This document shows, one piece after another, positions 1-8,599 of a DNA stretch of 64,000 bases. The stretch is from Cristatella mucedo (lineage: Eukaryota; Bryozoa; Phylactolaemata; Cristatellidae): NCBI GenBank assembly GCA_009760855.2, contig WPIO01000325.1:1-64000 (forward strand). The letters are read 5' to 3'. Numbering within the stretch: position 1 is the first letter of the stretch; every line of letters begins with the position of its first letter. The notes beneath the pieces were generated by a model. It ran no database searches, was not told the DNA's origin, and saw nothing but the letters and a program-made list of their open reading frames with translations. Made by a program: the position numbers and the translations under genes.

Positions 1-27
1 TCTTCGTGCAAGGCACATTGAAGCACA
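1..27 (+). repeat. 3' end of a Gypsy-B-type LTR cut by the window edge
   Basis: The first 27 bases match the last 27 bases of both LTRs of the Gypsy element at 34516-38859 with one or two differences, ending in GAAGCACA. The rest of the LTR lies upstream of the window. It directly abuts Gypsy element C pol sequence at 28, so an LTR element or solo LTR of family B was inserted into element C. Confidence 0.8.
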
Positions 28-1945
28 TACGGCTCACGACTCCTCAACTTGAGCCTAGGTATTCGACTGAGTCTCTCCTGGGTCTTCTCTGTACCCGATG
101 TTTCGTACCCTCTTATTGGCACCGATTTCCTTGCTCATTTTGAGCTAATCGTAGTCCTCGAGCACCACTCGCTATACGACGGTCGTAATCAGCTTCGAAA
201 GAGGTACCGAGCTTACTTCTTCCATTAAGCCCTATCATCTCTGCTGCATCCCTACGTCTCTTCGGGCCGACTAAGCTGCTTTGCTTCACCGATTTCCAAA
301 CATCAATCAAACCAGAAACCTCTTTGTGCCAGTGAAGCATTCAGTGGCTGGCACAGCACTATGCACTCCTCCCGACCGGCCCAAAAGCCGGCACCGACCT
401 AACGTGGTCGCGAGAGGACGCTGCTGACTTCGAGCGCAGAAAAGTTGCGTCGACCGAATCGAAACAGTGCTCGGCCATCCGGCCGCCGACGCACCGATTT
501 CAATCACAACTGACGCCTCGGACACCGCCATTGGCACCGCTCTGCAACAGCTACTGAACGGGGTATGGAAACCGTTAGCCTTTTTCTCTCGAAACTCTTA
601 CCCGAGAAATCTCGCTACTCGACTTTTGACTGAGAGCTTCTCGCTATTTGCTCTGCGATCCAACGTTTCCGTTACTTTGTGGAAGACCGGGCTTTCTCGG
701 TGCTCACCGATCATCGCCCGACCGTTTAAGCAATCGTTTCATCATCAGATCATTTCACACCTCAGCAGCAGCGACACTTTCATCTCCGAATTCACTACCG
801 ACATCCGATACTTGAAGGGTTCCGATAATTGCGTCGCCGACACACTTTCACGAGCTAACGCTGTTTTCGATACGCACGACCGACCTATCGATTACAGCTA
901 GCTCGCCACCACACAAGAGCCCGAAATCCCCGCAGCACCAACTACTTCCCAGCACCTTCAACCGGTTCCTATACCAACGTCGCAGGGAGCCATTTTATTC
1001 GACCGCTCTACCGGCCACGATCGCCCATACGTGCCTGCTACCTTCCGTCGACGAATCTTAAACAAATTCCACGGACTCGCTCACCCAGGAACACGAGCTA
1101 CACTGCGTCTAATCGCATCTCGGTTTGTGTGGCCGAATATGAATTCTGACGTTCGCTCTTGGGCCCGAACTTGCATAGAATGCCAACGCGCCAAAGTAGC
1201 TCGGCACACTTCGACATCCGTTGGGCTGTTTCCCACCCCATCTCGTTGATTCAATCGTGTTCACGTCGATCTCTTCGGGCCGCTACCCCCACTCCGATGT
1301 TGTGACCTATTTACTTACGGTTGACCGTTTCACACGCTGGCCTGAAGCGTTTCCTCTGACCGACATTTCCGCATCGACCGTCTCGCCAGCATTTGTCGAC
1401 GGTTGGATATCACGCTACGGCGTCCCAGCGTGGCTCACTTATAAACGAGGAGGACAATTTGAGTCATTCCTGTGGCTCGAACTCATGAAGGCCATGGGAA
1501 TATGGCATGTGCGAACTGCCGCTTATCACCCGGCCGCTAACGGCATGGTAGAGAGCCTGCACCGACAGCTCAAGGCAGCACTCATGGCAAGTAGCCCGCC
1601 ACATTCATGGCAAAAGGCACTGCCCCTCATGCTCCTCGGAATCCGCTCTGCTGAAAAGCGTGACATCGGCCACTCAGCAGCTGAGCTAGTGTACGGGGAG
1701 AGACCATTCGCTTGCCCGGTGGTTTCTTCAGTGCGCCCGAGGCACCGGCCGACAGCTCAGACGTTGCAATATTTGTCACGACGCTCATCGAGCATATGCA
1801 CCCTCCCTTCGAGCTGTACCGCCACGAAACTCGGCCCTCCCATCCTACGTTCCCGACGACCTACAGCATTGCGTTTTTGTACGCCACGATGCTGCTTGAA
1901 GACCGCTTCAGCCACCCGACGACGGTCATAAGTAGTGCTTGAACG
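28..1945 (+). pseudogene. pol: Ty3/Gypsy element C, decayed pol (protease, RNase H, integrase)
   Basis: This is a remnant of a Ty3/Gypsy polyprotein read left to right. At about 79-220 a protease C-terminus is visible (PLIGTDFLAHF, the conserved IIGADFL block). Most of the reverse transcriptase is missing, so an internal deletion joins the protease to the RNase H. RNase H spans 467-898 (TDASDTAIGTALQQ near its start, SDNCVADTLSR at its end). The integrase zinc-binding region is at 1031-1249 (HPG, then C-x2-C), and a frameshift leads into the integrase core at 1254-1930. In the core the first catalytic Asp (TVDRFTRWPEA) and the Glu (GMVESLHRQLK) are present, but the second Asp block reads TYKRGGQFES instead of the usual T-x-DRG, so the site is broken. 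The family resembles CsRn1/Kabuki-type Gypsy elements; that placement is inference. Confidence 0.85.
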
Positions 1946-2089
1946 GGCAGTAAAAAAATTTTCCGTTAACTTCGCCGGCCCCTGGCCGCCGAATGAACCT
2001 ATCAATCGACCGGCTGAAGCCCTGTTGTAAGAAAAGTCACTTAATAATAATAATAATATTGCACTTGATTGACAATGCCCTTTCAATCC
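1946..2089. other. Junction between Gypsy C and Polinton fragment 1
   Basis: This short stretch holds the end of the decayed pol frame and, at about 2036-2075, a run of AAT triplets next to TTGCACTTGATT. That resembles the reversed 3' tail of the L2-like LINE seen at 43261-43345, but it is too short to be sure. Nothing else is recognisable. Confidence 0.35.
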
Positions 2090-2226
2090 TCCTCATGCTT
2101 ACTATCGTTCGCATTTCGAAGTCTGAAAAGTGAAATTGTCCTAATAATTGACTTTTCCTCCAACATTAAAACGTTTGACTTATTTTTCATTTGAATTAAA
2201 CAAATTTTGTTTTCTTTACATATATG

Positions 2227-5200
2227 TATCGAAAAGTCCTCAAAAGGGAAACTCGTTTCATACCGAGTCAAGACGACTAATGAATATCGATGATATAACT
2301 CCAAGTACAAGTATTGCTTCAAGGATTCATAAGTTGAAACTATAATTTGTTGAAGCAAGTGGAAGACATGAGAAATATATTCTTACAGGAAGAGACTATT
2401 ATGCAACAGAAATTGATGATTTCTTTAATAGTATAATACTAAGGTATACTAATTTATTAAAAGAAGTAACAACTAGATTCTCTTCATTTAAATTACAAAC
2501 AAAGATATCAGTTCATTCATATCATGATCAAACTGGCACACATAGTCATAGTGTTGTAGCTGGTTCTAAATTAGTTGCAGTTGGTAAAAGATCTAATTAT
2601 ACTAATGTTATTGAAAAACCAATTAAAATCTTTAAGATAGTCAATAGATAAAATTATTGACAAAAATCCAGGTTCTGGTTGGAGACTAATCGGTATAAAA
2701 CGTCTAAGATTAATGTTAGTGAATATATTGTTAGAGCAGGTTCATCTTATTTACCATTACCAACTGGTTTACCAAAGAAGCTTTGTTGTATTATTATAAA
2801 GAATGAAGATAAATATTGTGCTTTGTGGTGTATATTGAGATTCCTAAATCCTGTAAATGTATATCCAGAGAGATACACTGATTTGATTAATATATTAAGA
2901 AGTAATTATCAAGAACTAAATGAGCCATTATCTCAACTTAAATGACCTCTCAAAGTAATTGATATAAAAAACTAGGTAAACTATTTAATGTTAGTATAAA
3001 TGTTTATGAATATAATAAAAAATCAGGTGTATATCTTCTAAGAACTGTATCAAGAAAACTAGAGATTTAAGAAAGACATATTAATCTTTTATTGACAACT
3101 AAATCTGAAAAAAAGTAATTTTGCATTAATAAAGAATTTTAATGGACTCTGTAGAACACCTAATAAAGATGGATCAATGTTTTATTGTCATAGGTGTATA
3201 GATACATTCTTTTTATATGAAGATTTTCAGAATCATTTAGTTGTATGCAAAGGGCTTAACTATAGTTATTCTAAATTAAAAATATCTGGAATTATTGAAA
3301 ATATGAAAACAGGAAGAACATAAGATACTACATTTTTAAATTTTAGTGATCATGCAAAATTAATTAAAGCTCCATATGCCTGTTATGCAGAATTTGAGAG
3401 TTACACGTGTACAAATATGCTGCAAGTTCCATGTGGCTCATGTGCAATTATTCTTGCCGAGCTGGGTTGGTCCAGCGGTTAAGGTTCTCGCCCCGACTAA
3501 GGTCTGGCTGAGGTCGTGGGCTCGACCCCCGAGGCATATGTGAAGCGCCTGAATGGAGATTAAGTTCTCTGGGGGCGCTATACAAATGAATTATATTTTT
3601 ATATTTTTTATATATTATTGATAATTATGGAAAAGTGATAATAGATAATGATATAAATGGAGGAAGACCTTGTATATTTTTAAATAGAGGTAATTATTGT
3701 ATTGAGTTCCTTTTAGAATTTATAATGAATGTTTCGGGCGAGTTGAAAAAAGTTACTAGATCACACTAAACACATATTATTTTTTATTCTGACATTCGTA
3801 AACAATGTAATGATTCTACTAATTGTTGGATATGTAAGGATACATTTGATGTTAAGGAAAAAGTAAATTTAAACTCAAGGGATCATTGTCACTTCAGTGG
3901 TAAATTTAGAGGAGCAGCACACAAACTTTGTAATTCACTCGTTAGATTAAAAAAACTAGCTGGAAACTTCCTATCTTTATTCACAATTTGAAAGGATACG
4001 ACTCTCATTTGATTGTAAAAGTAATGTCGGCATTTGGTATTAATTTTAAGCCAGTCGCACATAACATTGAAGATTATAGGTCAATGTCATTTCATGATTT
4101 GAGTTTAAAGATTCTATTAGTTTTATGATTGGTGGTTTAACTGATATAATTAATTCATTAAAGAAAGCAAATTAAAACTTTGATGTTACAATCGATGTCT
4201 TCTGAGGATTATATCCAAATATTGATGTTAAGGTTCTTAAAGACATGGTATCGAGGAAAGGTGTTTATCCCTATGAGTACATGGATTCTTTTGATAAATT
4301 TAATGAGACTAAGATTCCAGATATTAAAGCATTTAATAGTAAACTTGCTTTTGATAAAGGTATTGGTGCTTTAGAATATGAACACGCACTAAATGTATTT
4401 ACACTTTTTAGCATGAAAGATTTAGGCGATTATCATGATATTTATCTATATGCAGACGTTACACTTCTTGCTGATTGTTATGAAGCATACAGAAATAGTT
4501 TAATTGAATTGCTTAAATTAGATCCTGCTCACTATCTATCAGCACCACATTGTGCATGGTCTTGTACTTTGTTTTACACACAATGTACTATTAAACTATT
4601 AGATAAAAAGGAAGGAGACTTACAACTATATCAAAAGTTTAAGGAATCAATTAGAGGTGGAGTATATCAAGTCAGTAAAAGACTTTCTAAAGCTAGTAGT
4701 ACTAATCATATTATTACTGGGGTGCTACAAGTTTATATCCAACGGTTGTGATGTGGCATTTACCTATTACATAACCTAGTGAAGATGATTTAAGTAATTA
4801 GCCACTAGAAAAAATAATGTCATTACCTGAAGATGCTGAATTAGGAATATTTGTCTTATGTGCTTTAGAGTATCCAAAGGAACTACATGTCTAATGATAA
4901 TGCACTTTGCCCCGAAAGTAGGATTGTTGATAATTCTGAGTTTTCAAGATACCAACAAAAGTTTTCATCAGCTCCAAGCACTGTACCACAGTTGATTTTT
5001 GATTTTAATAATAAAACTAATTGCCTAACAGATTACAGATACTTTCAATTTGTTGTTAATAAAGGATTAATACCAACTAAAATACATAAAGTATATAAAT
5101 TCAATCAAGAACCTAGGGCAAAACCATTCATTTATATATATGCAGCTAAAAAGATTGAATTTAATGTAATGGCCATAGCTTCAAAAGAAATCTATATACA

Positions 5201-6056
5201 GATTTTTAAGTGTCAAATCTTTGGAAAGACGTGTGAGAATGTAGAAAACCGAACGTGTGTTACATTAGTAAATACTGGAACAGATAAGAATGAATCATTG
5301 TATCATAAATTAATGAGAGATCCTAGACTTAAAAAAGTTAGATGCTTTGATAAAACCCTAGTTGGTTTTAAGCACTCAAGAAAGACTACACTTCTATACA
5401 AACCAATGTTTATAGGTGTTGAAATTCTTGATTTATCAAAATTACACATGTGAAGATTATACTATATCACCTTGAAAGCTAAGTTTTATGATAGATTAAG
5501 TTCATTATACACAGACACCGATTCATTAGTTGTTGATATTAAAACTGAAAACTTTGAGAAAGAGATGTTTGATATTAAAGATTGGTTTCATAAGGACGAG
5601 TTTGGTTAATTCACGGATGAAATGGATGGTGCCAAGATTGATGAATTCATTGCTTTAAGACAAAAACTATATTCTGCGGCTTCTACTAAACCAATTATGA
5701 AAGCAAAAGGTGTTCCAAAAGAAGTAATTAAGAATTCAAAGATAACTCATAATTAATATAGTCAATGCCTATCTACCACGAATGATATTTATATAAATGA
5801 TGCTAGTACTGCTGCTTTTGATGAAGCTCTCGATAGAGGTTTCTATCGTATGACTCAAAGTAAACATACTATTATTACAAAGAAACTTAAGAGAAGAGCA
5901 TTATCAGCATTCGGATAAAAAAGATACTGGTTAGATTGCGGATGTTGTAGTTATGCATATGGGCATTATAAGATTGATAAAGCTTTAAGTGAAGGAATTA
6001 ATCCAGGTCGCTGTGAACAATGTAATATTGATGTAGATGACAAAAATCAAGAATGA
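2227..6056 (+). pseudogene. polB: Protein-primed DNA polymerase B of Polinton fragment 1 (broken)
   Basis: This is a DNA polymerase of the protein-primed family B (DNA_pol_B_2), which would replicate the linear element from its termini. Landmarks in order are: NEDKYCALWCILRFLNP (2802-2855); the exonuclease I block CYAEFESY near 3381, where the usual Asp of YADFE reads Glu; RDHCHFSGKFRGAAH near 3880; HDIYLYADVTLLADCY (4434-4485); a degraded motif A (SLYP) near 4730; and motif C YTDTDSL at 5508-5528. The C-terminal block SAFG-stop-KRYWLDCGCC with YGHYKI follows near 5905-5975. Many stops and several frameshifts disrupt it, and a SINE sits in the exonuclease region. Comparison with the copy at 8600 shows the stops are point changes, for example TGA at 2943 where the other copy has TGG at 9315. 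The start is uncertain; the first plausible ATG follows a TATATATG stretch at 2220. Confidence 0.93.
3457..3595 (+). mobile_element. tRNA-derived SINE with an L2-LINE-like 3' tail
   Basis: The 5' half has a tRNA-like layout: an A-box-like GGTTGGTCCAGCGGTTAAGG and a B-box-like GGGCTCGACCCC about 45 bases later, as in a Pol III promoter. The 3' half reads AAGCGCCTGAATGGAG then TCTCTGGGGGCGCTATA, which matches the stem-loop tail of the L2-like LINE copies at 41340 and 44510. It interrupts the polymerase reading frame, so it is an insertion. The ends are approximate and no clean target duplication was resolved. Confidence 0.8.
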
Positions 6057-6086
6057 ATTAATAAAAATAATCTCATTATTATAGAA

Positions 6087-6344
6087 ATGGAAAAAGAAAA
6101 TCCAGAGTTTTCAAAAGTTGAAGAAGATTCTCGGGATATAACTATTTCAGATACGGAGTCGATATCAGATACACAATCTGAAGATCCCGAGTCTGAACCA
6201 GAATCTGAATCTGTATCAGAATCAGAATCTGAGTCTGAATGTGAATCAGAATCCGAATCAGCTGAAGAAGACTTCACTTTTAATGGTAATGATGATATAC
6301 ATCCATTTTCAAGTGATTATGTAAATGAAAAAACTGATTTATAA
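6087..6344 (+). CDS. Acidic Ser/Glu-rich protein, 85 aa, Polinton fragment 1
   Basis: This open frame follows directly after the polymerase gene, starts 10 bases after a TTATAGAA sequence and has no internal stop. From about residue 29 it is an almost unbroken run of Ser-Glu and Glu-Ser dipeptides with Asp, ending in a more ordinary acidic tail. A counterpart occupies the same place in the second Polinton (12936-13223, broken), so it is a conserved gene of these elements and not random low complexity. Such polyacidic proteins can act as chaperones for basic DNA-packing proteins or as activation domains, but no function can be assigned from the sequence. Confidence 0.7.
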   Translation: MEKENPEFSKVEEDSRDITISDTESISDTQSEDPESEPESESVSESESESECESESESAEEDFTFNGNDDIHPFSSDYVNEKTDL

Positions 6345-6357
6345 AAATATCTATACT

Positions 6358-6369
6358 TATATAGAAATG
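6358..6369 (+). promoter_or_regulatory. TATATAGAAATG start-site motif
   Basis: The sequence TATATAGAAATG ends in the start codon of the small protein at 6367. The same TATA(T)AG-(G)AAATG arrangement precedes most genes of both Polintons. Confidence 0.55.
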
Positions 6370-6582
6370 GACGTCTCAAGAATTCTGAGCTGCTAACAAT
6401 CTAGAGAAATGGCTGTAAAGATCTGTCTTCAAAAACTGAAAGGTAATGATCAACGTATAGGTAGACACCCACTTGATAGACTTATTTCAGATTTAGATAG
6501 TTCATTTGTTAGTGTTCTTATAGAAATGTTTGAAGCTTCTGATAAACTAATGGAATGTAGAGGCAAGATATGGGATGCTTGA
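6367..6582 (+). pseudogene. Small MDVSRIL-type protein, copy 1a (one stop)
   Basis: The frame begins MDVSRILS and is about 72 codons long, with an early TAA at the tenth codon. It aligns along its length with the 87-residue frame at 13261 in the second Polinton (shared blocks include LQKLKG and DQRI). It is the first of four tandem related frames, each with its own TATA-AG motif. The family signature is an N-terminal M[DE]...[SA]RI[LF][CS] and a C-terminal block near ILI-x-M-(C/F)-(D/E)-x-x-DKLME. The function is unknown and I do not recognise the family. Confidence 0.65.
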
Positions 6583-6664
6583 AGAAGCAGCTAAAACATC
6601 AAAAACCCCAAAAATGAAACAAGGAATACAAATTAATTAATTGTATTAAATAAATTTTTAACCT

Positions 6665-6678
6665 CATATAGGAAAATG
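6665..6678 (+). promoter_or_regulatory. CATATAGGAAAATG start-site motif
   Basis: A T-rich stretch followed by CATATAGGAAAATG leads into the start codon at 6676. It is the same motif as at 6358 and 13561, and could be a core promoter or a splice acceptor. Confidence 0.5.
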
Positions 6679-6903
6679 GATCAACAAATTTCAAGAATTT
6701 TTTGTTGTAGAAATGCTTTAGGAATTGCGAAAGGTTTATGCGGTGTTGATGCTTATAGTGAAATTACTGATGATATTTATAAACGTATTTTTGCATTAGA
6801 TTATTCAAATATTTCTATTCTTTTACAGATTTGTGATGAAAGTGAAAAAATTAATGAGGAAAAAAACATATTATTAAATGAAGAGAATTTAATCGTATGG
6901 TAG
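6676..6903 (+). CDS. Small MDxxxSRIF-type protein, copy 1b, 75 aa
   Basis: This is an intact 75-residue frame starting MDQQISRIFCCRNAL and ending after LIVW. It belongs to the tandem small-protein family of these Polintons. It shares the RI[LF]CC start, a central I-x-x-D-(I/L)-Y-K-R-x-FAL block and a C-terminal ILLQICDES block with the frame at 7244, and more distantly with the frames at 6367, 13261 and 13571. There is no transmembrane segment and no zinc motif with regular spacing. The tandem array suggests local gene duplication. I can assign no function. It is the only member in fragment 1 without an internal stop. Confidence 0.7.
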   Translation: MDQQISRIFCCRNALGIAKGLCGVDAYSEITDDIYKRIFALDYSNISILLQICDESEKINEEKNILLNEENLIVW

Positions 6904-6965
6904 TAGACTTAAGGACAGAAGCTAAACATTGTGAATTAAACAAATTTTTAGACCTATACAGGGAA

Positions 6966-7165
6966 ATGGATTACAATGAAATTTAAGTATTTTTGAATAT
7001 CCTGCTTCAAGAAATAGTTTTCTAATATTTTTTGATTTATATAATAATGATAATTTCAAATTTTATAAAACTGTATCAGAAATGGATAGAGCAACTATTG
7101 AGATTTGTAATTATAATGAGCATATAAGACAGAATCAAAAGAAAATTAATGAATTGTGCAGATAA
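6966..7165 (+). pseudogene. Small-family protein, copy 1c (frameshifted)
   Basis: It starts MDYNEI after a CTATACAGGGAAATG motif, meets an early TAA and then needs a one-base shift. The shifted frame runs through NNDNFKFYKTVSEMDRAT to a TAA at 7163. Its size, position and upstream motif place it in the tandem small-protein array between 6676 and 7244, although its sequence has drifted far from the other members. The function is unknown. Confidence 0.45.
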
Positions 7166-7243
7166 GTTGAAGAAAGTTGAAATGATAGAAGAAGTATCAA
7201 AAATTAAAATCAATTGAACAGAATTGTATCTATTTATAAAAAA

Positions 7244-7446
7244 ATGGAACACAAAGTTTCAAGAATTCTCTGTTGTGATTAAGCTTTAAGAATTGCAAAT
7301 AATTAATGTGGTTTTGATGGTGATTGTAGTTATATTGCTGTAGATCTATATAAGCGTGATTTTGCTTTAGGTGATTCAACAAATTCCATTATTTTACAAG
7401 TTTGTGATGAATATGATAGAGTGAAAAAGAAAGAAAAAATATACTG
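7244..7446 (+). pseudogene. Small MEHKVSRIL-type protein, copy 1d (two stops)
   Basis: The frame starts MEHKVSRILCCD and carries two early TAA codons. It then continues with DLYKRDFALGDS and SIILQVCDEYDRV to a TGA. It is the closest relative of the intact frame at 6676 and completes the four-member tandem array. The upstream sequence is TTTATAAAAAAATG, a weaker version of the shared start motif. The function is unknown. Confidence 0.6.
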
Positions 7447-7538
7447 AAGCATTTGATAAATTTTATCATAACTTTGACGAGTTAAAAAAGGCTAATCACT
7501 TGTATATATGAGTAATGTCTTATTTTTGATATAGGAAA

Positions 7539-7985
7539 ATGCAGGCAACCTCTGATGTTACTGATACAAACCTCACCACAAGTGCCATTCTTCTGAAATC
7601 TTACGTTGATTATCTTGTTAGGTCAAGGATGAAAGCATACGATCAACAAACACTCGATTTAGATATTTCACTTATGACTGGTAATTCAGTTAAGAAATTC
7701 TATCTTGATGAATGTGATATCGAAGCTCAAAAAATTATAACTGCTGGATAATGTGATGTGACAGCTAATCTTGAATTAACTGTTAGATCTAAACTTGATG
7801 CACTTCTAGATGATCCTTTTGAAATCTCTGGATATACAACATGGATTGCAACACAACTTCTTACACTCTCAACAGTTATTTCAGGTGTATCAGGAGTCAA
7901 ACCAGATATTTCTGGAATTGTTAAATACGAGTGTAATGCAGTTTTTCCCGATCTAGACTTTTCTTACAACAAGCCCACATACTTC
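7539..7985 (+). pseudogene. Conserved Polinton protein with an LKSYVDYLVR block (one stop)
   Basis: It starts MQATSDVTDTN after a GATATAGGAAAATG motif. A single TAA at 7749 interrupts an otherwise open frame that continues in phase to about 7985, where Gypsy-like sequence takes over. The block TTSAILLKSYVDYLVRSRM is also found in the second Polinton at about 13899-13955. The KSYVD core recalls the D-x-A-T-K-S-Y-V-D shaft motif of the fibre-like genes at 14064 and 28395. It may therefore be a small fibre- or penton-associated protein; that is inference. Its true C-terminus has probably been lost at the junction. Confidence 0.6.
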
Positions 7986-7989
7986 GAGG

Positions 7990-8397
7990 ATAGGCAAATT
8001 GAAGACGCGACAGGCACATCCACGTCATCGCAGGAATCTCAGTAAGCTGCACCTCCGAGGACATCAACAACATCTAATTCAGGGTAATCACCTTCGTCAG
8101 AGCCTCCAAATCCCACTGTTTTGCATCTCGCAAACGAAACACAGTTCGGGCGCCGAATACGCTTTCCCGCCAGCTTTTCGGATTGTACCGTCTGATGTCG
8201 TAACGTTGGTTTCAGCCAAGTGAGTGGGGGAGCCTTTTTAGACCTAGCTTTGCCACGGCGTAGCCCCGCCCTAGCCTGAGAGAGCATGAGTGCATAACGT
8301 CTCTGCGGCCAAAAGCTTACCACTGATTGGGTGGAGCCATGAGTGAATGGCCACTCAGTGATGGGATCTTTTCCCGTCGGTCCCTCGTTCAGCTCCC
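7990..8397 (+). mobile_element. Probable tail of Gypsy C pol and part of its LTR
   Basis: From about 7990 the base composition turns GC-rich. A frame with two stops reads a Pro/Ser/Thr-rich linker and then TQFGRRIRFPASFSD near 8145-8190. This looks like the basic, Arg-rich end (R-x-G-R-x-x-x-x-P-x-R-F) of Gypsy integrase proteins of the CsRn1 type. The non-coding stretch after 8220 would then be the LTR, in which the second Polinton is inserted at 8398. This assignment rests on a short match and on position after element C. Confidence 0.45.
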
Positions 8398-8594
8398 TGA
8401 TGATGTGTTTTCCCTTTTAAGACATAAAGAAATTTTGTCTAACCTCGGTTCCACCTTCGGTTATCCAAACACTCCCCGATATCGTAAAATAAAAAAACCC
8501 TCATCACGAAATTTGGTCATTCGAGTTACTGTTTTTTTTAATCTGATAGACTTATAATAATTCATTTATTTTAGCAGAAATAGTATTACCTTAT
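8398..8594 (+). repeat. Left terminal inverted repeat of Polinton 2
   Basis: About 197 bases from TGATGATGTGTTTTCCC to ATTACCTTAT are repeated in reverse complement at 31833-32030, with most bases matching. The shared landmarks are CGGTTATCC, CGATATCGTAAAAT, CTCATCACGAAATTTGG and ATCTGATAGACTTATAA. The polymerase start codon lies 6 bases inside. Confidence 0.92.
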
Positions 8595-8599
8595 AGAGA

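Larger units (their letters stand above)
2090..7985 (+). mobile_element. Polinton/Maverick fragment 1 (truncated, no TIR seen)
   Basis: This AT-rich block is flanked by GC-richer Gypsy sequence on both sides. It holds a broken type B DNA polymerase, an acidic protein, four tandem small proteins and a further conserved protein, in the same order as the left arm of the full-length Polinton at 8398. The two copies are clearly homologous but too diverged in protein sequence to be recent duplicates, so they look like two families. The left terminal inverted repeat of the second element is not found here, and the capsid and integrase genes are absent. Sequence resuming at about 7990 looks like the tail of Gypsy C, which implies this fragment sits inside Gypsy C. 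Confidence 0.85.
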
